From an uncultured Methanofollis sp. (GTDB lineage: Archaea > Halobacteriota > Methanomicrobia > Methanomicrobiales > Methanofollaceae): a stretch of DNA of 24,243 nt. Made by a program: the position numbers and the translations under genes. Shown piece after piece: positions 1 to 6,455 of the stretch. The DNA lies in contig NZ_CALFSA010000148.1 of the NCBI RefSeq assembly GCF_937919355.1, forward strand, positions 1 through 24,243, given 5' to 3'. The notes beneath the pieces were generated by a model that was not told the origin of the DNA, searched no databases, and saw nothing but the letters and a program-made list of their open reading frames with translations. Position 1 is the first letter of the stretch. Each line of letters opens with the position of its first letter.

Positions 1-168
1 GATTCTCGCCAGCCATGTGCCGGGGTGGAGAGGGAGGGGGATAAAGGTTTGGAGGAGGGGGGCGTGGGGTCCCGCCAAGGGGATGGTTATCTCCCTCCTC
101 AGGATCTCTGTTCTGTCTTCCCCCGACGATCACCTCACCCTTAAGTCACCCCACTCCCATCCCTCCCC
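1..168. other. Leader region upstream of the endonuclease V homologue
   Basis: No gene is recognised here. A weak TATA-like stretch (ataaagg, about 41-48) lies too far from the ATG at 169 to be a convincing leaderless promoter. GATCACCTCA at 128-137 reads on the minus strand as a strong ribosome-binding sequence (GAGGTGATC), but no start codon follows at a useful distance within the window. The plus frame of the downstream gene is closed by a TAA at 142-144. Confidence 0.4.
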
Positions 169-852
169 ATGGCACCACGCCGCGACCTTGTCCCCTGGCC
201 GACCGACCCTGCCGACGCCCTCGCCCTCCAGGAGGGACTGCGCCGGCTGGTGGTCGCCGCGGGGTCGCCGGAACCTGCCCATGTCGCAGGCCTCGACGCG
301 GCGTACTCGACCGACGGCGGGACGGTCTTCGGGGCGGCGGCGGTCCTCGTCTCTCCGTCGCTCGGGTTCGTGGAAGGGGCGACCGCCGCGGTGCCGGCGA
401 CGTTCCCCTACATCCCCGGCCTCTTCGCCTTCAGGGAAGGGCCGGCCCTCCTCGCCGCCCTCGACCGCCTGACCTGCCGGCCCGACCTCCTGATGGTCCA
501 CGGCCACGGCATCGCCCACCCGCGGCGGTGCGGGGTCGCCTCGCACCTCGGCGTCGTCACCGGCATCCCCTCGGTCGGCGTGGCCGACACCCTCCTCTGC
601 GGCGAGGCCGGAGAGACAGGTGCATCACGGGGGTCGGCGGCCCCGGTGACGGAGAAAGGCGAGGTGATCGGGTGCGCGGTGCGCACGAGGGCAGGCGCCA
701 GGCCGGTCTATGTCTCCCCCGGCCACCTCATCGACCTTGCCGGGGCCGTCAGGGTCGTCCTCCAGACCTCACCCCGCTTCCGCACTCCCGACCCCCTGCG
801 GGCCGCCCACCGCCTCGCTGTCCTCGCCCGGAACACTGCCGCCTCCCGCTGA
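169..852 (+). CDS. nfi: Endonuclease V homologue with substituted active site
   Basis: Endonuclease V normally cuts the second phosphodiester bond 3' of deoxyinosine (or inosine in RNA), using carboxylate-bound metal. Family landmarks are clear: AGLDAAYS with D43 (E. coli D35), YIPGLFAFREGP with Y81 and E90 (E. coli Y80 and E89), the GHGIAHPRR-GVASHLGV block at about 112-129, and VSPGHLIDL with the conserved His. At 227 residues the length is normal. Two canonical residues differ: the DGHG aspartate (E. coli D110) is H111, and the lysine of IGVAK (E. coli K139) is D140. The fold is therefore recognisable but metal-dependent cleavage may be altered or lost. The ATG at 169 is the only plausible start because an in-frame TAA lies at 142. 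No strong ribosome-binding site precedes it. Family assignment is firm; activity is uncertain. Confidence 0.88.
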   Translation: MAPRRDLVPWPTDPADALALQEGLRRLVVAAGSPEPAHVAGLDAAYSTDGGTVFGAAAVLVSPSLGFVEGATAAVPATFPYIPGLFAFREGPALLAALDRLTCRPDLLMVHGHGIAHPRRCGVASHLGVVTGIPSVGVADTLLCGEAGETGASRGSAAPVTEKGEVIGCAVRTRAGARPVYVSPGHLIDLAGAVRVVLQTSPRFRTPDPLRAAHRLAVLARNTAASR

Positions 853-860
853 GAAAGGGT

Positions 861-886
861 TCATATCGTAAGAGGCCACACAGGGG
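861..886 (+). promoter_or_regulatory. Putative copA promoter and ribosome-binding site
   Basis: A TATA-like ttcatat (861-867) lies about 25 bases before the copA ATG, and caggggc (881-887) could serve as a weak Shine-Dalgarno. The spacing suggests either a very short leader or read-through from the upstream gene. This is inferred from spacing only. Confidence 0.3.
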
Positions 887-889
887 CGT

Positions 890-3496
890 ATGGAGACGGA
901 GGAGGAGAAAGAGGGCGCCAGAACTCGAAAAGAGACCCTCAAGGTCTCAGGCATGCACTGTGCCACCTGCGCCATCACCATCGAGAAGGCCCTGAAAAAC
1001 GTGGACGGCGTCAGGGAGGCCTCGGTGAACCTCGGCACAGAGCAGGCCTCTGTGGAGTACGACCCGGCGAAGGTGAGCGCCACCGCGATCGAGAAGGCCG
1101 TCACGGACGCGGGCTATGCCGTCGTCACCGGCAGGACGACCCTCAAGGTCGGCGGCATGATGTGCGCCACCTGCGTGAAGACGATCGAGGCGGCCCTGCA
1201 GGCCCTGCCCGGCGTCGTCTCTGCCACCGTCAACCTCGGCTCCGAGCGGGCCTATGTGATCTACAACCCCGACACCGTCGGCATCCCTGAGATGAAGGCG
1301 GCAATCGAGGACGCCGGATACCAGTACCTCGGCAGGGAGGGGGAAGAGACCGGGGAGATCGAAAGGAAGGCCCGTGAGACCGACCTCAAGGACAAGCGCC
1401 GGCGCATCATCGTCGGCGCCGTCGCCTCCGCGGTGCTGATGGGGTTGATGTTTGTGATGCCCCCCGTGCCTGTGGCAATGCCCTACCTCCTCTTCGTCAT
1501 CGCCACGCCGCCCTTCGTCTACCTCTCCTGGCCGATCTTCCTCGGTGCCTGGCGGGCCCTGAAGAACCGGACCCTGAACATGGACGTCATGTACTCGATG
1601 GGCATCGGCGTCGCCTTCGCCGCCTCCGTCCTCGGCACCTTCGGGATCGTCCTCACCACCGACTTCCTCTTCTACGAGACCGCCGTCATGCTCGCCACCT
1701 TCCTCACCCTTGGCCGATACCTGGAGGCACGGGCGAAGGGGCGGACAGGCGAGGCGATCGCCGCCCTCGTCAACCTGCGGCCGAAGACCGCCACCGTCCT
1801 TGCCGACGGGAAGGAGGAGGAGAGGCCGATCGAGGACGTTAAACCCGGCGACGTCGTCCTGGTCAGGCCGGGCGGGCAGGTGCCCGTCGACGGCACGGTC
1901 AGGAAGGGCGAGAGTTATGTGGACGAGTCCATGATCAGCGGCGAACCCCTCCCTGTCGGGAAGGAGCCCGGAACAAACGTCGTCGGCGGGACCATAAACC
2001 AGGACGGCGTCCTCGAAGTCGAGGCGACGCGGGTGGGCAGGGACACCGTCCTCGCCCAGATCATCAGACTCGTCGAGGAGGCGCAGGGCACCCGGCCCCC
2101 TGTCCAGAGGATCGCAGACACGGCCGTCACCTACTTCATCCCGGCGGTCCTCGCCATCGCTGCCGTCGCGTTCCTCACCTGGTACGTCGTCCTCGACTCC
2201 ACTCTCCTCTTCGCCCTCACCACCCTCATCTCGGTCCTCGTCATCGCCTGTCCCTGTGCCCTCGGCCTTGCGACCCCGACCGCGATCACCGTCGGCGTCG
2301 GCCGGGGGGCCGAACTCGGCATCCTGATCAAGAGCGGCGAGGCCCTTGAGTCGGCCGAGAACCTCACCACCGTCGCCTTCGACAAGACCGGCACCCTGAC
2401 AAAGGGGAGACCCGAGGTCACCGACATCGTTGCCCTTGCGGCGGAGAGGGACGAAGTGATCAGCCTTGCCGCGGGCGTGGAGAGGAACTCGCAGCACCCG
2501 GTCGCCACGGCCATCGTCAGGTATGCAGGAGAGCGGGACGTTGCCGTCCCGGAGAGTACGGACTTCAGCACCGTGCGGGGGAAGGGTGTTGTCGCCGTCG
2601 TCGGAGGCAGAGAGGTCGCCCTCGGCAACAGGGCGCTCCTCGCGGAGAGGGGGATCGCGCCTTCCGCAGCCGCGGTTGATGCGGCGGAACACCTCGAAGA
2701 AGAAGCGAAGACTGTCTCTTTCCTTGCCGCCGACGATAGGGTGCTCGGCGTCCTCGCCGTCGCCGACACCCTGAAGCCCAGGGCCATGCAGGCGGTCGAC
2801 GACCTGAAAAAGATGGGCCTCTCTGTCGTGATGGTCACCGGGGACAACAAGAGGACGGCGCAGGCCATCGCCGGCATGATCGGGATCGACCGCGTCCTCG
2901 CGGAGGTGCTCCCGGACGAGAAGGCCGCCGAGGTGAGGGCGCTCCAGGAGCGGGGCGACAGGGTCGCCTTCGTCGGCGACGGCATCAACGACGCCCCGGC
3001 CCTCGCCCAGGCAGACCTCGGCATTGCCATCGGCGGGGGGACAGACGTTGCCATCGAGAGCGGCGACGTGGTGCTCGTCAAAGACGACCTGACAGACGTC
3101 CCGGCAGCGGTCCAGTTATCCCGGAAGACGATCGGACGGGTGAAGATGAACCTCTTCTGGGCCTTCGCCTACAATGCCGCCCTCATCCCGGTGGCGGCCG
3201 GAGTCCTGTACCCCGCCTTCGGCATCACCTTCAGGCCCGAACTCGCCGGCCTCGCCATGGCCGCAAGTTCGGTCACCGTCGTGACCCTCTCCCTCCTCCT
3301 CAAAGGTTATATCCCGGAGGCGAAAAGAGGGGGAGCGGAGGAAAAAAGTATGGAGATCGATCCGGTCTGCAAGATGAAGGTCGACCCGAAGACCGCCCGG
3401 CACACGAGCGACTACAAGGGGAAGAAGTATTACTTCTGTGCACCGGGGTGCAAGAAGGCGTTCGAGGCAGAGCCAGAGAAATATCTGGAAGGGTGA
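890..3496 (+). CDS. copA: Copper-translocating P1B-type ATPase with two HMA domains and a C-terminal YHS domain
   Basis: This is a membrane ATPase that exports Cu(I) using ATP. In order it shows two heavy-metal-associated domains, each with a GMxCATC loop (about 12-75 and 82-148); transmembrane helices; the actuator motif ISGEPLPV (around 349-356); the transmembrane metal site C454-P-C456; the phosphorylation motif DKTGTLT (D498); the HP motif (H536); the GDGIND hinge (696-701); and a last membrane pair with YN and MAASS signatures typical of the Cu(I) class. At 868 residues it is longer than usual because a YHS metal-binding domain is fused at about 821-868 (VCKM, then YYFCAPGCKKAF). An internal ATG at 3350 with a good GCGGAGG upstream could release this domain separately. 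Substrate assignment rests on the CPC/YN/MxxSS pattern. Confidence 0.96.
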   Translation: METEEEKEGARTRKETLKVSGMHCATCAITIEKALKNVDGVREASVNLGTEQASVEYDPAKVSATAIEKAVTDAGYAVVTGRTTLKVGGMMCATCVKTIEAALQALPGVVSATVNLGSERAYVIYNPDTVGIPEMKAAIEDAGYQYLGREGEETGEIERKARETDLKDKRRRIIVGAVASAVLMGLMFVMPPVPVAMPYLLFVIATPPFVYLSWPIFLGAWRALKNRTLNMDVMYSMGIGVAFAASVLGTFGIVLTTDFLFYETAVMLATFLTLGRYLEARAKGRTGEAIAALVNLRPKTATVLADGKEEERPIEDVKPGDVVLVRPGGQVPVDGTVRKGESYVDESMISGEPLPVGKEPGTNVVGGTINQDGVLEVEATRVGRDTVLAQIIRLVEEAQGTRPPVQRIADTAVTYFIPAVLAIAAVAFLTWYVVLDSTLLFALTTLISVLVIACPCALGLATPTAITVGVGRGAELGILIKSGEALESAENLTTVAFDKTGTLTKGRPEVTDIVALAAERDEVISLAAGVERNSQHPVATAIVRYAGERDVAVPESTDFSTVRGKGVVAVVGGREVALGNRALLAERGIAPSAAAVDAAEHLEEEAKTVSFLAADDRVLGVLAVADTLKPRAMQAVDDLKKMGLSVVMVTGDNKRTAQAIAGMIGIDRVLAEVLPDEKAAEVRALQERGDRVAFVGDGINDAPALAQADLGIAIGGGTDVAIESGDVVLVKDDLTDVPAAVQLSRKTIGRVKMNLFWAFAYNAALIPVAAGVLYPAFGITFRPELAGLAMAASSVTVVTLSLLLKGYIPEAKRGGAEEKSMEIDPVCKMKVDPKTARHTSDYKGKKYYFCAPGCKKAFEAEPEKYLEG
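3335..3352 (+). promoter_or_regulatory. Internal Shine-Dalgarno and ATG ahead of the YHS domain
   Basis: GCGGAGG at 3335-3341 sits 8 bases before an in-frame ATG at 3350, exactly where the YHS domain begins (MEIDPVCKM). The layout is what a real start would look like and would give a 48-residue soluble protein with three cysteines (C7, C30 and C34 of the short product). Whether it is used is unknown; a leftover start from a gene fusion is equally possible. Confidence 0.4.
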
Positions 3497-3594
3497 TGGC
3501 GGGAGAGGAGGACGCTCTCATCCTCTATCCGCATGATTACGAGGGCATCCCCGAACTCTTATTTCCTTTCGATGAAGACTGCTGTTTTGATTGA
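3496..3594 (+). CDS. Possible 32-residue microprotein coupled to copA
   Basis: An ATG overlaps the copA stop by one base (TGATG), the usual layout for translational coupling. It opens a 32-codon frame ending in TGA at 3592-3594. The product is acidic and ends DEDCCFD, so it carries a vicinal Cys pair that could bind soft metal. GGGTG just upstream could act as a ribosome-binding site. I do not recognise a family, the frame is short, and third-position usage is mixed, so it may be chance or a remnant of a longer gene. Confidence 0.25.
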   Translation: MAGEEDALILYPHDYEGIPELLFPFDEDCCFD

Positions 3595-3641
3595 GGGAAG
3601 AGCGGAGGGTTCATTAACAGAGTCGAGATAAAATCCTATCC

Positions 3642-4220
3642 TCAGAAATCAGGATTGAATCTGTAGATCCCATTTTTATCATAGGCCATGACCATCCCTA
3701 CAGACTCATCCCGGTGATCGAAGACCCACCACTGCCTTGTATGCTTGTCAAGGGCCTGGGAGTAATCTTTCGGGAGTGGGCCGGAGATAGGGCCCGCGAC
3801 CCAGACTTTTGCACCGCAATATCCTCCGATGATCTGATCTTTTTCCTCATCGACAAGGAAATAGAAAGAGAGATTGTTTTTCATGAACTCAACCCTGACA
3901 TAGGGTCGGTCGAGGACTTCTTCGTCGAATTCCTGCCTGACCGAGGTGATATTCCAGCCGTGATCGAGGAGGAGACCTGCGCGGGAGTCGGGGAGGACGG
4001 TCGTGATCGTCGAGGTCAGGTTTGCCGTGAAGAGTTCGGGGTCTCTGACCTCGATCCCGGCGAGGTCGACCGCAACGTCGTTGTGGTGGAGTACAGGAAG
4101 CGTCGGCGTCTCGATCACCGGTACCTCAGCGGGTGGGTTGGTCGAGGTGCACCCCGAGCAAACAAGGAGTACGATGAGAGTCAGGGAGGCCAAGAAACAA
4201 GGTGTGATTTGATGTGCCAT
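3642..4220 (-). CDS. Putative secreted lipoprotein, downstream tandem copy
   Basis: I do not recognise the family. The protein begins with a hydrophobic signal segment followed by CSGCTST, a likely lipid attachment site, so it probably sits on the outer face of the cytoplasmic membrane. A short Pro/Thr-rich linker (NPPAEVPVIETPTLP) leads into a globular region of roughly 150 residues ending YDKNGIYRFNPDF. I chose the ATG at 4220 (192 residues, MAHQITPC) over a TTG at 4241 because GAGGG lies just upstream and the TTG overlaps the preceding gene. It lies 17 bases downstream of its near-identical paralogue and is presumably co-transcribed with it. The central region matches that copy base for base over 294 nt, while the signal peptide and C-terminus differ. 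Confidence 0.75.
   Translation of the reverse strand: MAHQITPCFLASLTLIVLLVCSGCTSTNPPAEVPVIETPTLPVLHHNDVAVDLAGIEVRDPELFTANLTSTITTVLPDSRAGLLLDHGWNITSVRQEFDEEVLDRPYVRVEFMKNNLSFYFLVDEEKDQIIGGYCGAKVWVAGPISGPLPKDYSQALDKHTRQWWVFDHRDESVGMVMAYDKNGIYRFNPDF
3739..4160. repeat. Direct repeat, copy A (within the downstream lipoprotein gene)
   Basis: This 422-base segment aligns without gaps to 4395-4816 at a constant offset of 656. Bases 3828-4121 (294 nt) are identical by eye, including silent positions. Mismatches cluster at the left flank and at 4122-4123. Confidence 0.93.
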
Positions 4221-4237
4221 CAATATCCCTCTGCTCG

Positions 4238-4864
4238 TCAAAAATCATGATCAAGATAGTAGATATCATTTTTATCATAAATCATGACTTCTTTATCCTC
4301 GACAAAAACTGATATACCATTTTTTGTGTAGACTGTCACCTCGTCATTATCACTCCACGTTCCATTCCGATAGTCATAGACATACAACCGCCTCGTGTGC
4401 TTATCAAAAGACTGCGAGTAATCTTTCGGGAGGGGACCCGAGATAGGGCCTGCGACCCAGACCTTTGCACCGCAATATCCTCTGATGATCTGATCTTTTT
4501 CCTCATCGACAAGGAAATAGAAAGAGAGATTGTTTTTCATGAACTCAACCCTGACATAGGGTCGGTCGAGGACTTCTTCGTCGAATTCCTGCCTGACCGA
4601 GGTGATATTCCAGCCGTGATCGAGGAGGAGACCTGCGCGGGAGTCGGGGAGGACGGTCGTGATCGTCGAGGTCAGGTTTGCCGTGAAGAGTTCGGGGTCT
4701 CTGACCTCGATCCCGGCGAGGTCGACCGCAACGTCGTTGTGGTGGAGTACAGGAAGCGTCGGCGTCTCGATCACCGGGGCCTCAGCGGGTGGGTTGGTCG
4801 AGGTGCACCCCGAGCAGGCGATGAGAAGCATGACCAGAAAAAATGAGGGAATAATTCTCTTCAT
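4238..4864 (-). CDS. Putative secreted lipoprotein, upstream tandem copy
   Basis: This 208-residue protein of unknown function is the paralogue of the downstream neighbour. Its signal peptide (MKRIIPSFFLVMLLIA) ends in ACSGC; either C17 (LIAC) or C20 (SGC) could be the lipidated cysteine, and C20 is the position shared with the second copy. The shared core covers the linker and about 110 residues, ending near the GPLPKDYSQ motif. The C-terminus is longer than in the paralogue and appears internally repeated: VTVYTKNGISVF is followed by VMIYDKNDIYYL. The start is supported by GGAGGT at 4877-4872, 7 bases before the ATG, and a TATA-like element at 4928-4920. It is probably the first gene of a two-gene operon. 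Role in envelope function is inferred only from the signal sequence. Confidence 0.78.
   Translation of the reverse strand: MKRIIPSFFLVMLLIACSGCTSTNPPAEAPVIETPTLPVLHHNDVAVDLAGIEVRDPELFTANLTSTITTVLPDSRAGLLLDHGWNITSVRQEFDEEVLDRPYVRVEFMKNNLSFYFLVDEEKDQIIRGYCGAKVWVAGPISGPLPKDYSQSFDKHTRRLYVYDYRNGTWSDNDEVTVYTKNGISVFVEDKEVMIYDKNDIYYLDHDF
4395..4816. repeat. Direct repeat, copy B (within the upstream lipoprotein gene)
   Basis: Partner of the segment at 3739-4160. The identical core is 4484-4777. Homology stops sharply at the signal-peptide side (4817) and fades at the C-terminal side, as expected for recent duplication or gene conversion of the core. Confidence 0.93.
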
Positions 4865-4919
4865 CAGAGTAACCTCCAGAGACCCGTCCGTGTCCCCGGC
4901 AGAGAATAAGTCGGCACGG

Positions 4920-4928
4920 AATATATTA
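4920..4928 (-). promoter_or_regulatory. TATA-like element for the lipoprotein operon
   Basis: The minus strand reads TAATATATT about 56 bases before the ATG at 4864. This would place transcription start near 4895 with a leader of about 30 bases that contains the GGAGGT ribosome-binding site. Confidence 0.45.
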
Positions 4929-4940
4929 GTTATGGCATAA

Positions 4941-5481
4941 TCATCTATCTGTCACTCCATTACAAAAAAGAAGTCCTGGAAAGTGATCATGGACAGATAT
5001 CGCCAGCAAGAAAGGTCAGTACTCAAAAACCTCCACCTCGTCGGCGATGAAAAAGGTAAAAATCTCTGGTGCACACGAAAAAGTCCCGATCGAAAGCGAA
5101 GGCAGAGGGCGGAGACGAACACTTCCACCTCCAGAAAAATCAATAGTTTTCAGGGTATCCCCTCCCTGAGAGAGCGCAGAGGGCTACCGTCCATTTTCAC
5201 GGGGCATATGGACATTCCCAGCCTCTCGAAGAGATGCAGGCATAGCTGACACGGGGAAAATTTCAGATGATCTGACCCTCCAGAGGCACAAAACCGCGTG
5301 ATATCACCCCCCGTGGATGAATAAAAAGATAGAATAAAAATAAAAACAACCCACAGGTCGGATTTAACGAACAAAATTGGTTCATATCGCTAAATCTCGA
5401 AAATATTCTGCAAACAAATATACTTTTAAGTAGAGGGGGACACAAATAGAGAAGTAATTCATTCCAAGGGTGATATAGGGG
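4941..5481. other. AT-rich intergenic region without a convincing gene
   Basis: About 540 bases separate the lipoprotein operon from the arginine decarboxylase gene. Short open frames exist on both strands (for example 4983-5249 plus and 5150-5374 minus), but they are low-complexity, lack ribosome-binding sites and match nothing I recognise. The stretch at 5318-5350 is A-rich on the plus strand and would read as oligo-T on the minus strand. The right end holds the promoter of the next gene. Confidence 0.5.
5416..5434 (+). promoter_or_regulatory. Putative promoter of the arginine decarboxylase operon
   Basis: AAATATA at 5416-5422 is a good TATA box, overlapped on its right by the small inverted repeat TACTT-TT-AAGTA (5421-5432). 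Transcription would start near 5445, leaving a leader that contains GGGTGAT (5468-5474). Confidence 0.45.
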
Positions 5482-5985
5482 TTGACCAGAACATTTGTGC
5501 CGAAAAGAGTGTTTTTTACCTGCGGCGTAGGACGGGATTCCGAGTACCTCGGGTCCTTTGAAATGGCCCTCAGGGCAGCGAAGATCGAGTGTTACAACCT
5601 CGTGACAGTCAGTTCCATCCTCCCTCCAAAGTGCCGGATCATCAAACGTGAAGAGGGACTTGCCGACCTCGAACCGGGGAGCGTCGTCTTCACCGTGATG
5701 TCCAGGATCGCATCCAACGAACCTCATCGTCGGATCTCAGCATCGGTCGGGGTTGCGATCCCCGAGAATATGGAGAAACAATGGGGATACTTCGCTGAAC
5801 ACCACGCCTTCGGTGACGGGAAGGAAAAAGCAGGGCAGTACGCTGAACACTTAGCATACAATATGTACCAGAGCATCACCGACAAAATTCCCGAAAAAAC
5901 TCTAAATATCACTGAAAGTGCAGTTGTGGACGAAGACGGCACCTGGACAACGACTATCGCCGCTGCCGTCTTTCTCATGGAGTAG
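5482..5985 (+). CDS. pdaD: Pyruvoyl-dependent arginine decarboxylase
   Basis: The enzyme decarboxylates arginine to agmatine, the first step of archaeal polyamine synthesis. It is made as a proenzyme that cleaves itself at a Ser-Ser bond, turning the second serine into the pyruvoyl cofactor. The cleavage motif is TVSSILPPKC, with the expected cut between S44 and S45. E106 in GYFAEHHAFG is the likely catalytic glutamate. At 167 residues it has the family's usual size. The start is a TTG at 5482, chosen because GGGTGAT lies 7 bases upstream and the resulting N-terminus (FVPKRVFFTCGVGRD) fits the family; the first in-frame ATG would remove part of the core. It is followed after 2 bases by a zinc-ribbon gene, so the two are probably co-translated. 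Confidence 0.93.
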   Translation: MTRTFVPKRVFFTCGVGRDSEYLGSFEMALRAAKIECYNLVTVSSILPPKCRIIKREEGLADLEPGSVVFTVMSRIASNEPHRRISASVGVAIPENMEKQWGYFAEHHAFGDGKEKAGQYAEHLAYNMYQSITDKIPEKTLNITESAVVDEDGTWTTTIAAAVFLME

Positions 5986-5987
5986 AT

Positions 5988-6455
5988 ATGACATCACGCA
6001 CACGTGCCCACCACACCATCTGCCCGTACTGCAACGAAGAAGTCTACATCGAGGAGCTGGTCGGGGGGAAGTGTCCCCTCTGCGGTGGCACCCTCGAAGA
6101 CCCGGAGGATGAGATCGAGGTCGAGGACGACGGCATCGAGCGTTCCGACCTTTCGTGGCTCATCTGCCACTACTTCCTCTTTAAGAAACTGGACGAACTC
6201 GGCGCGAACCCCCTCCAGATCATGCAGGTGATCCAGAAATTCGACGAGGAGGATCTATTTGAGGAAAGTGCCACAGCAACAAAATCATTTGAAGTCGAAG
6301 TCCCGTTCCACCGCCTGGAACGCTATATGCCCAAGCGCTGCACCGCCTGCGGCAAACTCTTTGTCCGGGGCGGAAAAAAAGTGATTGCAGGGGATTCAGG
6401 CAAGCCCGGTTTCGCCGTCGCCTACCGCTGCCCCCACTGTGCTCAGTCTCAGTAA
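5988..6455 (+). CDS. Uncharacterised protein with two zinc-ribbon halves
   Basis: The function is unknown. The 155-residue protein has an N-terminal zinc ribbon (C12-x2-C15, C29-x2-C32), an acidic linker (EDPEDEIEVEDDGIE), a helical middle (about 55-95) and a C-terminal zinc ribbon (C118-x2-C121, C148-x2-C151). Such paired ribbons usually serve nucleic-acid or protein binding. The ATG lies 2 bases after the arginine decarboxylase stop, indicating one operon, though no functional link can be argued from sequence. The 3' end overlaps the convergent proS gene by 7 bases. Confidence 0.8.
   Translation: MTSRTRAHHTICPYCNEEVYIEELVGGKCPLCGGTLEDPEDEIEVEDDGIERSDLSWLICHYFLFKKLDELGANPLQIMQVIQKFDEEDLFEESATATKSFEVEVPFHRLERYMPKRCTACGKLFVRGGKKVIAGDSGKPGFAVAYRCPHCAQSQ

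Noticed and set aside
947..2692. Long minus-strand open frame of 581 codons
   Set aside because: It is antisense to copA, whose motifs are unambiguous. High GC leaves few stops in the opposite frame, and the predicted protein is low-complexity Asp/Gly/Arg-rich.
4983..5249. 88-codon plus-strand frame in the AT-rich gap
   Set aside because: No ribosome-binding site, basic low-complexity product, no recognisable motif.
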